Shown: positions 46,946 to 55,495, counted from the first letter of the stretch. The stretch: 64,000 nt of DNA from Alphaproteobacteria bacterium (GCA_030066595.1 JASJBI010000038.1:1-64000), one strand, 5' to 3'. Notes: generated by a model not told the origin, from the letters alone. Made by a program: numbers and translations.

Positions 46946-47944
46946 TCAGTCTTCGCGGAAGGCCCGGTCGAAGCTGCGGGTCACCGGGCGCAAGAGATAG
47001 TCGGCCAAGGTGCGCGCGCCGGTCAGGATCATCACCTCCACCGGCATGCCCGGAAACAGGGTCGCGCCCTCGACCACCTCGCCCGGATCCTGGGTCAGTT
47101 CGATGCGCGCCAGGTAGTAGGACTGTCCCGTCCGCTCGTCGACCATGCTGTCGGCCGAAACCGACAGCACGCGGGCGGCGACCGGCACGCTGCTGCGACG
47201 GTTGTAGGGCGTCAGGTGCACCTGTGCCTCGAGGCCGGCCGAGACCACGTCGATGTCCAACGGATCGAGCCGCGCCTCGATGACCAACCCCTCCTGGCTG
47301 GGCACGATGTCCATCAGCGGCTCGCCCTCTTTGATCACGCCGCCGGTGGTGTGCACCTGCAGGCCGACCACGGTGCCCTCGATGGGCGCCAGGATCTCGG
47401 ACCGCTTGAGCACGTCCTCGGCGGCCAGGATCTGGGCCAGCGCCTCGCCGCGCTCGCCCTCGAGCTCGGCCTTGCGCCGCAGCAGGGCGAGCAGCCGCGG
47501 TTTCTGCACCAGGCCTTTCTTGAGCAGCGTGCGGACCGCCGCGGTTTCTTCCTTGAGCAGCTCGAGCTGCGTCTCGGTCGCGACGACCTGGCCGTGCAGC
47601 AGGTCGAGGCGCGCCTTGGGCTGGGTCTGGTCCAGCCGGATCAGCACCTGGCCCGCCGCGACCCGGTCGCCTTCGCGCACCAGGATCTCGCCGATGATGC
47701 CGCCTTCCAGGTGCTGCACCGTCTTGCGGTTGGTGTCGACGCTGACCACGCCGGTGGCGATGGCGGCGCTTTCCAGCGGCGCCAGGGTCGCCCAGGCGCC
47801 CAGCCCGCCGAAGAACAGCGCCAGCACCAGGAGCCCCAAGACGATCGGCGTGGCGATCCGCATGCGCGGCACCGCCTCGCCGGCGGCGGGCGCCTGGGCC
47901 AGGGCGGGCGCGCCAGGGCCTGGCGCCGTTTCATTGCCGGCCAC
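46946..47944 (-). CDS. HlyD/PrsE-type type I secretion periplasmic adaptor, short form
   Basis: Membrane fusion protein linking an inner-membrane ABC exporter to an outer-membrane TolC channel. It has one transmembrane segment near residues 31-53 (IVLGLLVLALFFGGLGAWATL), a lipoyl/barrel half (TVQHLEGGIIGEILVREGD), a short helical hairpin (about 105-160) and the beta-barrel end (LTPYNRRSSVPVAARVLSVS, PGMPVEVMI). At 332 residues it is about 100 shorter than usual PrsE proteins because the coiled-coil hairpin is reduced. The GTG start at 47944 has AAAGGAG upstream and overlaps the exporter gene by 14 nt. Confidence 0.88.
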   Translation of the reverse strand: MAGNETAPGPGAPALAQAPAAGEAVPRMRIATPIVLGLLVLALFFGGLGAWATLAPLESAAIATGVVSVDTNRKTVQHLEGGIIGEILVREGDRVAAGQVLIRLDQTQPKARLDLLHGQVVATETQLELLKEETAAVRTLLKKGLVQKPRLLALLRRKAELEGERGEALAQILAAEDVLKRSEILAPIEGTVVGLQVHTTGGVIKEGEPLMDIVPSQEGLVIEARLDPLDIDVVSAGLEAQVHLTPYNRRSSVPVAARVLSVSADSMVDERTGQSYYLARIELTQDPGEVVEGATLFPGMPVEVMILTGARTLADYLLRPVTRSFDRAFRED

Positions 47945-49682
47945 GGGCCGCTCCTTTCTCCTGACTCTCCTGCGCCGGGCTGTTGTCTGCGGCGGGACCG
48001 GTGAGCTGTGCGACGATCTCGTCCCGCGGTCCGAACATCTGAACGGCGCCGTTACGCAGGACCAGGATCTTGTCGGTAAACCGCAGGACATTGGGCCGGT
48101 GCGCGATGACCACGATGGTCACCCCGCGCCTCTTCAGGGCCGCAATCGCCTCGACAAGTGCCTGCTCGCCTGGCTGGTCCAGGCTGGCGTTCGGCTCGTC
48201 CAGGACCACGAGTTTCGGCTCGCCATAAAGTGCGCGGGCGAGGCCGATGCGCTGGCGCTGGCCGCCCGACAGCGCCGCGCCGCCCTCTCCGATGGGCGTG
48301 TCGTAGCCGTTCGGCAGGCCGAGGATCATGTCGTGTACGCCGGCGAGCTTGGCCGCCGCGATCACCGCGTTGGGATCCCCCTCCCCCATGCGCGCGATGT
48401 TTTCCTGCACCGTGCCGCCGAACAGCTCCACGTCCTGCGGCAGATAACCGACGAACTGGCCGAGCGCGTCCGGGTCCCACTGGGCGACGTCGGCGCCGTC
48501 GAGCCGCACAAAGCCCGCCTGCGGCTGCAGGTTGCCGACCAGCACCCGGGCCAAGGTCGTCTTGCCGGCGGCGGTGGGGCCGATCAGGCCCATCGTATCT
48601 CCGGCCGTCAGCTCGAAGTTGAGGTTCCTGAGCGTCGGCTCGGGCGCGCCCGGATGGATGTAGCTCAGTTTGCGGGCGGACAGCGCGCCCTTCGGCACCG
48701 GCAGCGCCATGCCGGCGCCGCGCGGCGGCGTGGCGGCGATCTGCTGCTTCATGCGGCGATAGGCCTGGCGCGCGGCGATCGCGGATTTCCAGGAATTGAT
48801 CGCCTGGTCCACCGGCGCCAGCGCCCGGCCCACCAGGATCGCACCGGCGATCATGGCGCCTGGCGTCATCTCGCCCTGCAGCACCAGCCAGGCGCCCGCG
48901 CCAAGGATCGCCACCTGCAGACAGAGGCGCAGGAACTTGGCCATGGCGGTCAGGCGGCCGGAGCGCAGGCTGGCCCGGGCCTGCAGGGACAGCATCTCGT
49001 CGTTCAGCCGGTCCCAGCGGCGGATCAGGTTGGGCATCATGCCCATGGCCTCGATCACGTCGGCATTGCGCACCGCGGTCTCGGCCTGTCCCAGCGCCCG
49101 GATCGACGCATTGCTCGAGAGCGCCAAAAGCTTGCGCGTGGCGATCTCGTTGATCAGCGCGATGGCGAACAGCAGACCGGCCCCGGCCAGCGCGATCCAG
49201 CCGACCAGGGGGTGCAGCAGGAAGATCACGGCGATGAAGATCGGCGTCCAGGGCGCGTCCAGGATCGGGAACATGGCGGGACCGGCGAGGAAGGTCCGGA
49301 AGGTGGACAGATCGCGCAGCCCCTGGACCGAGGGCGGCGCCCCCCGCTTCAAAGTGGCGGCGATGTTGCCGGTCAGAATGGCGCCGCCCAGCCGGCGGTC
49401 GAGCCACACCCCGATCCGCACCATCACGTGGTTGCGCACCGCCTCCAGCGCGCCGAGCGTGAGGAAGGCCGCGACCGCCAGGATGGTGAGAAACACCAAC
49501 GTGTCGGTGCTGCGGCTGGTGATTACCCGGTCGAAGACCTGCAGCATGTAGAGCGGCGCGGTCAACATCAGCAGGTTGATCGCGAAGCTGAACACGACGA
49601 CGAACAAGAAGCCTGTGCGGCAGGCCCGCATGGCGCTGGCCAGTCGCTGGATCGGGGGCTCGGGCGCCCGCGCGGCTGTCAT
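47931..49682 (-). CDS. Type I secretion ABC transporter, permease/ATPase (PrsD family)
   Basis: A 583-residue half-transporter with an N-terminal membrane domain of about six helices (FLFVVVFSFAINLLMLTAPL, LYMLQVFDRVITSRS) and a C-terminal ATPase: Walker A GPTAAGKTT, Q-loop YLPQDVELF, signature LSGGQRQR, Walker B KLVVLDEPNAS and H-loop AHRP. It matches PrsD-type exporters that secrete unprocessed RTX-like or glycanase proteins. No C39 peptidase domain is present. The adaptor gene follows with a 14-nt overlap. No TolC gene and no RTX-repeat substrate is visible nearby. Confidence 0.93.
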   Translation of the reverse strand: MTAARAPEPPIQRLASAMRACRTGFLFVVVFSFAINLLMLTAPLYMLQVFDRVITSRSTDTLVFLTILAVAAFLTLGALEAVRNHVMVRIGVWLDRRLGGAILTGNIAATLKRGAPPSVQGLRDLSTFRTFLAGPAMFPILDAPWTPIFIAVIFLLHPLVGWIALAGAGLLFAIALINEIATRKLLALSSNASIRALGQAETAVRNADVIEAMGMMPNLIRRWDRLNDEMLSLQARASLRSGRLTAMAKFLRLCLQVAILGAGAWLVLQGEMTPGAMIAGAILVGRALAPVDQAINSWKSAIAARQAYRRMKQQIAATPPRGAGMALPVPKGALSARKLSYIHPGAPEPTLRNLNFELTAGDTMGLIGPTAAGKTTLARVLVGNLQPQAGFVRLDGADVAQWDPDALGQFVGYLPQDVELFGGTVQENIARMGEGDPNAVIAAAKLAGVHDMILGLPNGYDTPIGEGGAALSGGQRQRIGLARALYGEPKLVVLDEPNASLDQPGEQALVEAIAALKRRGVTIVVIAHRPNVLRFTDKILVLRNGAVQMFGPRDEIVAQLTGPAADNSPAQESQEKGAARGRQ

Positions 49683-50078
49683 GGCCCGGCCCGCTTTGCG
49701 GACGGCGTCTGGGCAATGTCCCCAAACTCGGACACGCGCAACGCCGGTCGGTCATACCCCCGCTGTTCTGTACCTAAGCGGGTAACGCGGTTCAGCGCAA
49801 TCGTCCCTTCGCTGTTGTTCGCTTGACACGCAAAGATGTACACCAAGTTGCCCTGTCTGGAAAACCCGGCTTGCGGAAGTATCAACAGACGAGACCTCTG
49901 TATTGAGCGCTGCCTTTTCTCGGGGAATGAAGTCGACTGGCTCCAAGTCGTTCAAGTTGACACCCGACATCGCGCCTGTCCGGCCGTGTTCTGCCGGGCA
50001 TGCAAGACGGATCCGCCCGTAGGGTGGACGCCGCGGTCGGAACGGCGCTAGAACACTGGCCGACTGAATTCCGGCGAT
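49683..50078. other. 396-nt gene-free stretch upstream of tRNA-Ser
   Basis: No open frame with a credible ribosome binding site was found. The stretch contains a TTGACA at 49822-49827 but no matching -10 box at good spacing. It presumably carries the promoter of the exporter genes (minus strand) and of the tRNA (plus strand); neither could be fixed. Confidence 0.4.
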
Positions 50079-50168
50079 GGATGGGTGGCCGAGCGGTTGA
50101 AGGCACCGGTCTTGAAAACCGGCAGGCCCGCAAGGGTCTCGTGGGTTCGAATCCCACCCCATCCGCCA
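50079..50168 (+). tRNA. tRNA-Ser (anticodon UGA)
   Basis: Full cloverleaf with a long variable arm typical of serine tRNAs. The acceptor stem GGATGGG pairs with CCCATCC, followed by the discriminator G and an encoded CCA. The anticodon stem CCGGT/ACCGG encloses the loop CTTGAAA, giving anticodon TGA. The T-arm is GTGGG-TTCGAAT-CCCAC. It would read UCA and other UCN codons. Confidence 0.97.
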
Positions 50169-50389
50169 TCCCGTGGCCGACGGGCACGCCGCAGCATTGG
50201 CAATTGGTTCTAGCCGCTCCGTCGTCCCCGCCATGGCATCGGCCGCCATCGTGGACGCAATGGTGTAAGGCACGAGACTCCAAGAAGATCAGGATGTTAT
50301 TCCGCGTTTCTACATGCGTTTGTGAGCTCCGCGATGACTATTGACTCCCCGCCGTTGCTGGCGACACATGGGCGCCCCACCGCCGTCGG

Positions 50390-51532
50390 ATGAGCGTCGC
50401 ACCGATGTCGAAAGACAGCTCTGCTGCGCAGGCCGCCAGCCGCCAAAACGCCAGGGGCCTCGCCTATCTGAACGAAGGCCGCTTCAAGCCCGCGGCGGAA
50501 CGGTTCCGCCGCGCCCTGCAGCAGGATCCGGACGACGCCGATGTCCTGGCCAACCTGGCCAACGCCTATGTCGGGCTGGGCCAGCTGGACGCGGCCGTTG
50601 CGGTCCTGCGCCGGGCGCTCTCGCTCGCGCCCGAGGACCCGGTGCTGCACAACAATCTCGGCGGCGCGCTGCTCGAGATCGGCGATGCGGCCGGCGCGGT
50701 CGCGTGCCTCAAGCGGGCCACGGCGCTCGCCCCCGGCCACGCCGACTACCACACCGCGCTGGGCAACGCGCTGCATGCCGCGGGCGATCCGGCGGCCGCG
50801 CTCGCGGCCTATGAGGCCAGTCTGCGCTGCCGGCCGGGCAATGCCTTCGCCCTGGCCTTCAAGGGCATCGTGTTGACCGAGCGGGGCGCGCTGGCGCAGG
50901 CCCATGCGCTCTTGGACGAGCAGCGCCACATCCGCCGGATCACCATCGAAGCCCCCGAGGGCTATCCGGATCTGGACGCATTCAACGCGGCGCTTGCCGC
51001 GCACGTCCTCGCCCATCCGACCCTGGTGCGTGACCGGCCGCGCCGGGCCACCAAGGGCGGCAGCGTCGCTGGAAACCTTTTGACCGAACCCAAGGGACCG
51101 ATCGCCGATCTGGAGCAGATCGTTCTCGCCGAGGCGACCCGCTATCTCGAGGCGCTGCCGCCGGATCCGGCCGATCCCATGGCCGCCGGCTGCCCGAGCG
51201 GCGTCGAGCTGGTCATGTGGGGCACCGTGCTGACCAGCGGCGGCTACCAGGCGTCGCACAATCATCCCAACGGCTGGCTCAGCGGCGTCTACTACCCCAA
51301 GGTACCGCCCGAGATCGACGGGCGCGACGAAGCCCGGGCCGGCTGGATCCGCTTCGGCCCGCCGCCGCCCGAGATCTCGACCGCCGGCGGGTTCCAGACC
51401 ATCGATATTGCCGTGCACGAAGGCCTGCTGCTGCTGTTCCCGTCCTATGCCTGGCACGGCACCCTGCCCTTCGAGAGCGCCGAGCCGCGGATCAGCATCG
51501 CCTTCGATCTGTCGCCGCCTGCCGAGAGGTGA
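50390..51532 (+). CDS. TPR-repeat protein with C-terminal putative 2OG-Fe(II) oxygenase domain
   Basis: A 380-residue protein. Residues about 15-160 are four or so tetratricopeptide repeats (GLAYLNEGRFKPAAERFRRA, NLANAYVGLGQLDAAVAVLR, NNLGGALLEIGDAAGAVACL). Residues about 270-380 look like a double-stranded beta-helix oxygenase of the 2OG-FeII_Oxy_5 type: SHNHPNGWLSGVYYPKVP supplies a likely metal His, and LFPSYAWHGTLPF with ISIAFDL supplies the distal His and an Arg for 2-oxoglutarate. Such proteins are often found near sulfotransferases or modified proteins; the substrate is unknown. ATG at 50405 is an alternative start. Confidence 0.8.
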   Translation: MSVAPMSKDSSAAQAASRQNARGLAYLNEGRFKPAAERFRRALQQDPDDADVLANLANAYVGLGQLDAAVAVLRRALSLAPEDPVLHNNLGGALLEIGDAAGAVACLKRATALAPGHADYHTALGNALHAAGDPAAALAAYEASLRCRPGNAFALAFKGIVLTERGALAQAHALLDEQRHIRRITIEAPEGYPDLDAFNAALAAHVLAHPTLVRDRPRRATKGGSVAGNLLTEPKGPIADLEQIVLAEATRYLEALPPDPADPMAAGCPSGVELVMWGTVLTSGGYQASHNHPNGWLSGVYYPKVPPEIDGRDEARAGWIRFGPPPPEISTAGGFQTIDIAVHEGLLLLFPSYAWHGTLPFESAEPRISIAFDLSPPAER

Positions 51533-51681
51533 CCCGGCCTCGCCGCTACTTCGCGATCTCCGCTTTATCTAGATGAGTTATTGGATTAAGGACCTGTATC
51601 TAACTGACTCATTCTTAGTATAGTTTTTTTCCGTACTTGGCGTTACACTATGCCGGGGATCAAAGCGTGGGGGATACCACA

Positions 51682-52092
51682 ATGAGGCACCACCGTGTTG
51701 CGGCCGGTTGCGTTGTCGCAGTACTGGCGGGCTTTGGGCTGACTGCGGCGGCGGAGGACACGCTCGACTTGACCAATGTGCCGTCGGCAGAATCAGTGGC
51801 GCTTGAGAAGGTGCTGGCGCCCAGCGGGAACCTTGCTCCGCAGGCCACCGCAGCGGCGACGGAACAAGACGCCAAAGGCCCCGGGGACGCAAACCCCGGG
51901 TCGACATCGGAGCAGACCGCCGTCAATCCTGCTCGCACCGGCGATGAGCTCGCGACGACGCCGGACGAGGCGGCGCGGGTGCTGCGCGGCCCGGGTCCGG
52001 CATTCGCGACCGGCCTTGGCGGACCCCTTGGCGGGATCGACCCGGCTACGGCCACGCGGATCACACGGATCACGCCCGGCCGCACCTTTTAG
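51682..52092 (+). CDS. Hypothetical small exported protein
   Basis: A 136-residue protein I do not recognise. A signal peptide is likely: HHR followed by VAAGCVVAVLAGFGLTAAAE, with cleavage after AAA. The mature part is low-complexity and rich in Ala, Thr, Pro, Gly and acidic residues, with no cysteines, suggesting an intrinsically disordered periplasmic or secreted protein. GGGGGA lies upstream of the ATG. The 150 nt before it are AT-rich and probably contain its promoter. Being near a type I exporter is suggestive but it has a Sec-type signal, so it is unlikely to be that exporter's substrate. Confidence 0.65.
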   Translation: MRHHRVAAGCVVAVLAGFGLTAAAEDTLDLTNVPSAESVALEKVLAPSGNLAPQATAAATEQDAKGPGDANPGSTSEQTAVNPARTGDELATTPDEAARVLRGPGPAFATGLGGPLGGIDPATATRITRITPGRTF

Positions 52093-52156
52093 AATCCCGT
52101 CAGGTTGGCTGGCGGGCCCCGACCGGGTGCCGGCGGACTCTTAAACGGGGCCGCGG

Positions 52157-53080
52157 TCAGACCGGTGCCTGGGTCGCGCCCGTTGTTTCGTGCAGATGGC
52201 AGAGCACATGGCTCACATCGGTCCCGTTGTCCGCCAGCGGTAGCACCACCAGCCCCAAAGGCGCATCCTCTGCGCCCTGGATGGTCATAACCTTGTGGAT
52301 CGGCCGGCCGGTGGCGACCGCCTTGCGGGCGAGCTCGATCGTCCAGACCAGTACGCCCTCGTCGGGGCCCATGCCGCCGGACATGAGGCGCGGCAGGTCC
52401 ACCTTGCCTTTCGCCTTCAGCTCGACCACCGGTTTGCGGCGGGATCCGATGAGCGAGAACAGGAACACGTTGCGCCACTGCTGCGAGACGGTCTCGAAAT
52501 CGATCTCGCGGGGCAGACGGTCCTCGGCCGACAGGCGCGTCGCCCAGTACTCGATCAAGTCCTCGGCACCCTGAGCCAGCGCGATCGCCGGTGACGTGTC
52601 CGGCACCGTCTGTGCGTGGTCGTCGGCGGGCGGCTCGCCGGACGTGTCCGCTGCGCGGTCCTCTTCAGGCGCGGGCATCCAGGGGTCCACCGCGACCGGC
52701 TCGACCTGCGATGGCGCCGGCGCCAGATCCGACATCTCCTCGGCCGAAGACGGGTCAATCCGACCTTCTGCCACGTTGTCCGCCTCGTCCGGCGTTGCCT
52801 GTTGGTCATCCTGTGCGGACTGCGCGTCGTCGTCGGCGGGCGGCTCGAACCGTTGCTCCGGGGCTGGGCCCGCCTCGGGCACAGGCATCCACGGATCGCG
52901 CGTTCCGGCGTCGATTTCCGGCTCCGATATGACGTCGGGTGCGTCGAAGGCGCCGACGACACTCACCGGCTGGGCCGCCTCGACGGGGCGTCGGCGCAGC
53001 TTGACATCGACCAAGGACGCCGGCGGCGGGCAGGCATCCTCGGGACTCCCAAGGTCCGGTTTCTCGGCGATCGACAACAT
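52157..53080 (-). CDS. Acidic protein with internal repeats and a C-terminal PAS-like (PAS_5-type) region
   Basis: A 307-residue protein. The N-terminal 165 residues are disordered, acidic and proline-rich and contain two copies, 70 residues apart, of a block with DPWMP and EPPADD (about 62-91 and 132-161). The C-terminal 130 residues look globular: EYWATRLSAEDRLPREIDFE, VFLFSLIG, TGRPIHKVMTIQG and LGLVVLPLADNG fit the alphaproteobacterial PAS_5 pattern. The start at 53080 was chosen for AAAGGA (53090-53095) 9 nt upstream. It follows parA and the ribbon-helix-helix gene by 39 nt on the same strand, suggesting a three-gene operon. Confidence 0.7.
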   Translation of the reverse strand: MLSIAEKPDLGSPEDACPPPASLVDVKLRRRPVEAAQPVSVVGAFDAPDVISEPEIDAGTRDPWMPVPEAGPAPEQRFEPPADDDAQSAQDDQQATPDEADNVAEGRIDPSSAEEMSDLAPAPSQVEPVAVDPWMPAPEEDRAADTSGEPPADDHAQTVPDTSPAIALAQGAEDLIEYWATRLSAEDRLPREIDFETVSQQWRNVFLFSLIGSRRKPVVELKAKGKVDLPRLMSGGMGPDEGVLVWTIELARKAVATGRPIHKVMTIQGAEDAPLGLVVLPLADNGTDVSHVLCHLHETTGATQAPV

Positions 53081-53119
53081 GGTGGTCATTCCTTTCGTTT
53101 CAATGCCGAACCGTGGTGG

Positions 53120-53485
53120 TCAAACCACCCGTCCGGGGCCGAGCCGCTGTTTCAGATAGAGATCCAAGAGCCGGATCAGCAGCGTCTGACCGCTGGCCCT
53201 TTCGATCTCCATGGCCAGGTGAAGCCGGCGATGCCGGTCCTTGTCGAGCCGCAAGGTGAACTTCTTGACATCGCGCGCTTCGTTGCCGCGCGCGTCGTGG
53301 GCGACCCGCACGGGCGCCGCCACACCCGTCCCCTGCCCTGCGCCGGCAGCGCCACCGGCCAGGGGAGTCAGTTTGAGCACGCGGCGCGGCTCAGGACGCT
53401 TGGGCCTCTCGCCCGCCCTGTCGGATGTCGACGGGGCGGCGTTGCCTTTCGCGGCCAGGATCGTCTCCCGTGCTTTCATCGCCAT
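53120..53485 (-). CDS. Small basic protein with C-terminal ribbon-helix-helix domain, ParA partner candidate
   Basis: A 121-residue protein. The first 75 residues are basic and disordered; the last 45 form a likely ribbon-helix-helix fold (KKFTLRLDKDRHRRLHLAME followed by SGQTLLIRLLDLYLKQRL). This layout, a flexible N-terminal tail plus RHH, resembles ParG-type partners of ParA ATPases, in which the tail stimulates ATP hydrolysis (it contains several arginines). GGAG lies 8 nt before the chosen ATG; an ATG at 53491 is too close to it. It starts 16 nt after the parA stop. Confidence 0.72.
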   Translation of the reverse strand: MAMKARETILAAKGNAAPSTSDRAGERPKRPEPRRVLKLTPLAGGAAGAGQGTGVAAPVRVAHDARGNEARDVKKFTLRLDKDRHRRLHLAMEIERASGQTLLIRLLDLYLKQRLGPGRVV

Positions 53486-53501
53486 GTTCATTGCTCCGCG
53501 C

Positions 53502-54206
53502 CTAGGATGCGGTTCGCGCCTGCAGACCGGCGCCGGCGCCGGTCGACAGGGCGCTCAGCGGTGTGGGTAGGACCGTGCGATCCTCCGCGCCGAACAGTCG
53601 GCGCGACAGGTAGGTCCAGAGCGCGGCAATCTCCTCGTGCGATCTCTGGGTCTTGCCGAGTTCCATCACGGTGCGCCCGTCGATCATGCTGACGGCGAAA
53701 TTCGTGCGTTGGTGAATCGTGACCGGCGCGACCGTGCCGTGCTGCGACAGGACCACCGCGGTCTCGCCGGTGATCCGCGCCTTGGGCGTCGCCCCGTTGA
53801 CAACGAAGACCATGGGTTTGCCCAGCTGCTCCACCAGGTCGATGGTAAGCCCCGCGGCGCGCAGATCGTGCGGGCTCGGCCGGGTCGGGATCACCACCAG
53901 ATCGGAGCGCGCCACCACCTTGCTGATCGTGTCGCTGATCGCCGGCGGCGTGTCGATCACCACCAGCCGAATGCCGTGACTGCGAAGCGTCTCCAGATCC
54001 CGCTCCAACTCCGCAATGACCGAGTGCGCGAAGACTGGCGTCTCCGACTGACGCTCGTTCCACCAGTCGGTCAGGTTGCCCTGCGGATCGGTGTCGATGA
54101 TGGCGACCGGACCAGCCCCGGCCCGTTCGGCCTCGACCGCGATGTGGCCGGCCAGGGTCGTCTTGCCGGATCCACCCTTCTGCGAGGTAAAGGTCAGCAC
54201 CTTCAT
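53502..54206 (-). CDS. parA: ParA-family partition/positioning ATPase
   Basis: A 234-residue ParA/MinD-type ATPase. Its deviant Walker A is SQKGGSGKTTLAGHIA (signature lysine and catalytic lysine both present), followed by IIDTDPQGNLTDW and VVIDTPPA. The protein is short and lacks an N-terminal DNA-binding domain, like ParF-type plasmid and chromosomal orphan ParAs. It heads a minus-strand operon with an RHH protein and the PAS_5-like repeat protein. It is not the chromosomal parAB pair, which normally lies by gidB near the origin. Cargo is unknown. Confidence 0.88.
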   Translation of the reverse strand: MKVLTFTSQKGGSGKTTLAGHIAVEAERAGAGPVAIIDTDPQGNLTDWWNERQSETPVFAHSVIAELERDLETLRSHGIRLVVIDTPPAISDTISKVVARSDLVVIPTRPSPHDLRAAGLTIDLVEQLGKPMVFVVNGATPKARITGETAVVLSQHGTVAPVTIHQRTNFAVSMIDGRTVMELGKTQRSHEEIAALWTYLSRRLFGAEDRTVLPTPLSALSTGAGAGLQARTAS

Positions 54207-54540
54207 CGGTCATCTCCACCAGCCGGCCCAAGGTCTGACGCCGCCAGATCCTACGGGCCCTCGATGCCCTAGTCATACGATGCCAATTGCAAACAAAAGG
54301 AAAATAGATGGTATTAATAGTTAGCAAATTCAAAGCATAAGAATAGAACAATATTTGTGTAATCGATAAAAAGTTCAAATATTAATTATAATATATAGAC
54401 ATCTTTGAAGTTGTTTTGGCATAGTCTTTCGGGTTGTCGAGAAGCGCCCATGCCAAGGGTTTCCGCGGCGCGCGGCCGCGGTTCACGGTGTGGCCGGAGC
54501 GACACCGCGCGTCTGACATGCGGCGGTCACGGCCGCACGG
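54207..54540 (-). promoter_or_regulatory. AT-rich region upstream of the parA operon
   Basis: Bases about 54280-54420 are strongly AT-rich against a GC-rich background. Inverted segments include TTCAAAG at 54329-54335 with CTTTGAA at 54403-54409, and ATATTTG with CAAATAT within the same stretch. In ParF-ParG systems the partner protein binds AT-rich repeats upstream of the operon, so this may be the operator or a centromere-like site. No gene was found here. Confidence 0.5.
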
Positions 54541-55260
54541 TCAGGGCGTGGACTGGCTCAGGAAGGTGCTGGGATCGATCTTGCGATAGTGGTCCACCGG
54601 GAAGTTGCAGATTTCGCATTTTCCCGTGGGCACCGTGTTCGTGGTCGAGCCGCAAATCTCGCAGACGTAGAAGATGCCGGATTCCTCGTCGATCCGGCGG
54701 GCGACTTCTTCGAAATAGTCGGGCGTATACTCCCTGATCTTGTCGAGGATTTCGATGTGCTGTCGGTGCGATTCCCACGAATAGCGCACATTCGTGATCG
54801 CGTCGGCGTTGCCCCCCGCCTCGATCTGCTTGTGGACCTGCGGGTAGTAGTTGTTGATGGAATTGAGCTCCGCCTCGGCGGCCGCAATCAGGTTCTGCTT
54901 GGTGTCCGCGACGGGCGCCACGGACGGTTCATGAGGCGTGATATCCGCGCCCAGCCGGGTCAGCAGCCGCTCATAGTTCTGCGCATGAATGATTTCGGAC
55001 GTGGCCAAGGCGATGAATAGGTAAGAAATCCCAACATAGCCCTCCGCGTCCGCTCTGCGCGCGAACGCCATATAGCGGCTATAAGCCGCCCTCTCGGTCT
55101 GTGCGGCGGACCGGAGCGTCCTTACCGTGCCGGACTCGACGGGCTGTGCCGCCAGGCTTGGCAGCCCTTTGGCGACGACCGGCGCAGCGATGATCGTGGC
55201 CACCGAGCCGCGCAGAAAGCTCCGGCGGTTCCGAAATCGCGCTGTTTTCCGCTCTCGCAT
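54541..55260 (-). CDS. Rubrerythrin-family protein with Tat-type signal peptide
   Basis: A 239-residue non-haem di-iron protein. The N-terminus has RNRRSFLRGS followed by a hydrophobic stretch (VATIIAAPVVAKGLPSLA), a twin-arginine export signal. The ferritin-like domain carries Glu/His ligands in SAAQTERAAYSRYMAFA and LATSEIIHAQNYERLL. The C-terminus is a rubredoxin-like site with two CxxC pairs (YVCEICGS and KCEICNFP). Rubrerythrins reduce peroxide and are normally cytoplasmic; the export signal is unusual. An in-frame GTG at 55278 is an alternative start. The radical SAM gene lies 235 nt upstream on the same strand. Confidence 0.88.
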   Translation of the reverse strand: MRERKTARFRNRRSFLRGSVATIIAAPVVAKGLPSLAAQPVESGTVRTLRSAAQTERAAYSRYMAFARRADAEGYVGISYLFIALATSEIIHAQNYERLLTRLGADITPHEPSVAPVADTKQNLIAAAEAELNSINNYYPQVHKQIEAGGNADAITNVRYSWESHRQHIEILDKIREYTPDYFEEVARRIDEESGIFYVCEICGSTTNTVPTGKCEICNFPVDHYRKIDPSTFLSQSTP

Positions 55261-55495
55261 CGCCTTTGCCGCTGCCACTCATCCAGGGAGCCAGTCGCCA
55301 TGATGATGCGCTTTGCCCGGGGGCTGTTTGATCTCCCTCAAGGCAGGGTGAACCCGCACCGCGACCGGCGGGCGGACGGTGAGCGCTCGATCGCGCCTGA
55401 TTGCCCGGTTGGGCCCCAGAACGCGGCTCCGGAGTGTCTACTTGGGCGGACGCCGTCCGCCCTGCGGCCGGGATACGGTCTATCCGGTTGTCGTC

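Noticed and set aside
49683..50078. Promoter at TTGACA (49822) for the tRNA-Ser gene
   Set aside because: No -10 hexamer occurs at 16-18 nt spacing, and the distance to the tRNA is over 230 nt.
52157..54206. Integrated plasmid or genomic island based on parA and the RHH gene
   Set aside because: No replication, conjugation, integrase, insertion sequence or attachment repeats are nearby; the tRNA-Ser at 50.1 kb has no visible duplicated 3' end further on.
55079..55282. A 67-codon frame beginning just upstream of and overlapping the rubrerythrin start
   Set aside because: It is out of frame with a clear Tat-rubrerythrin gene and has no domain or independent support.
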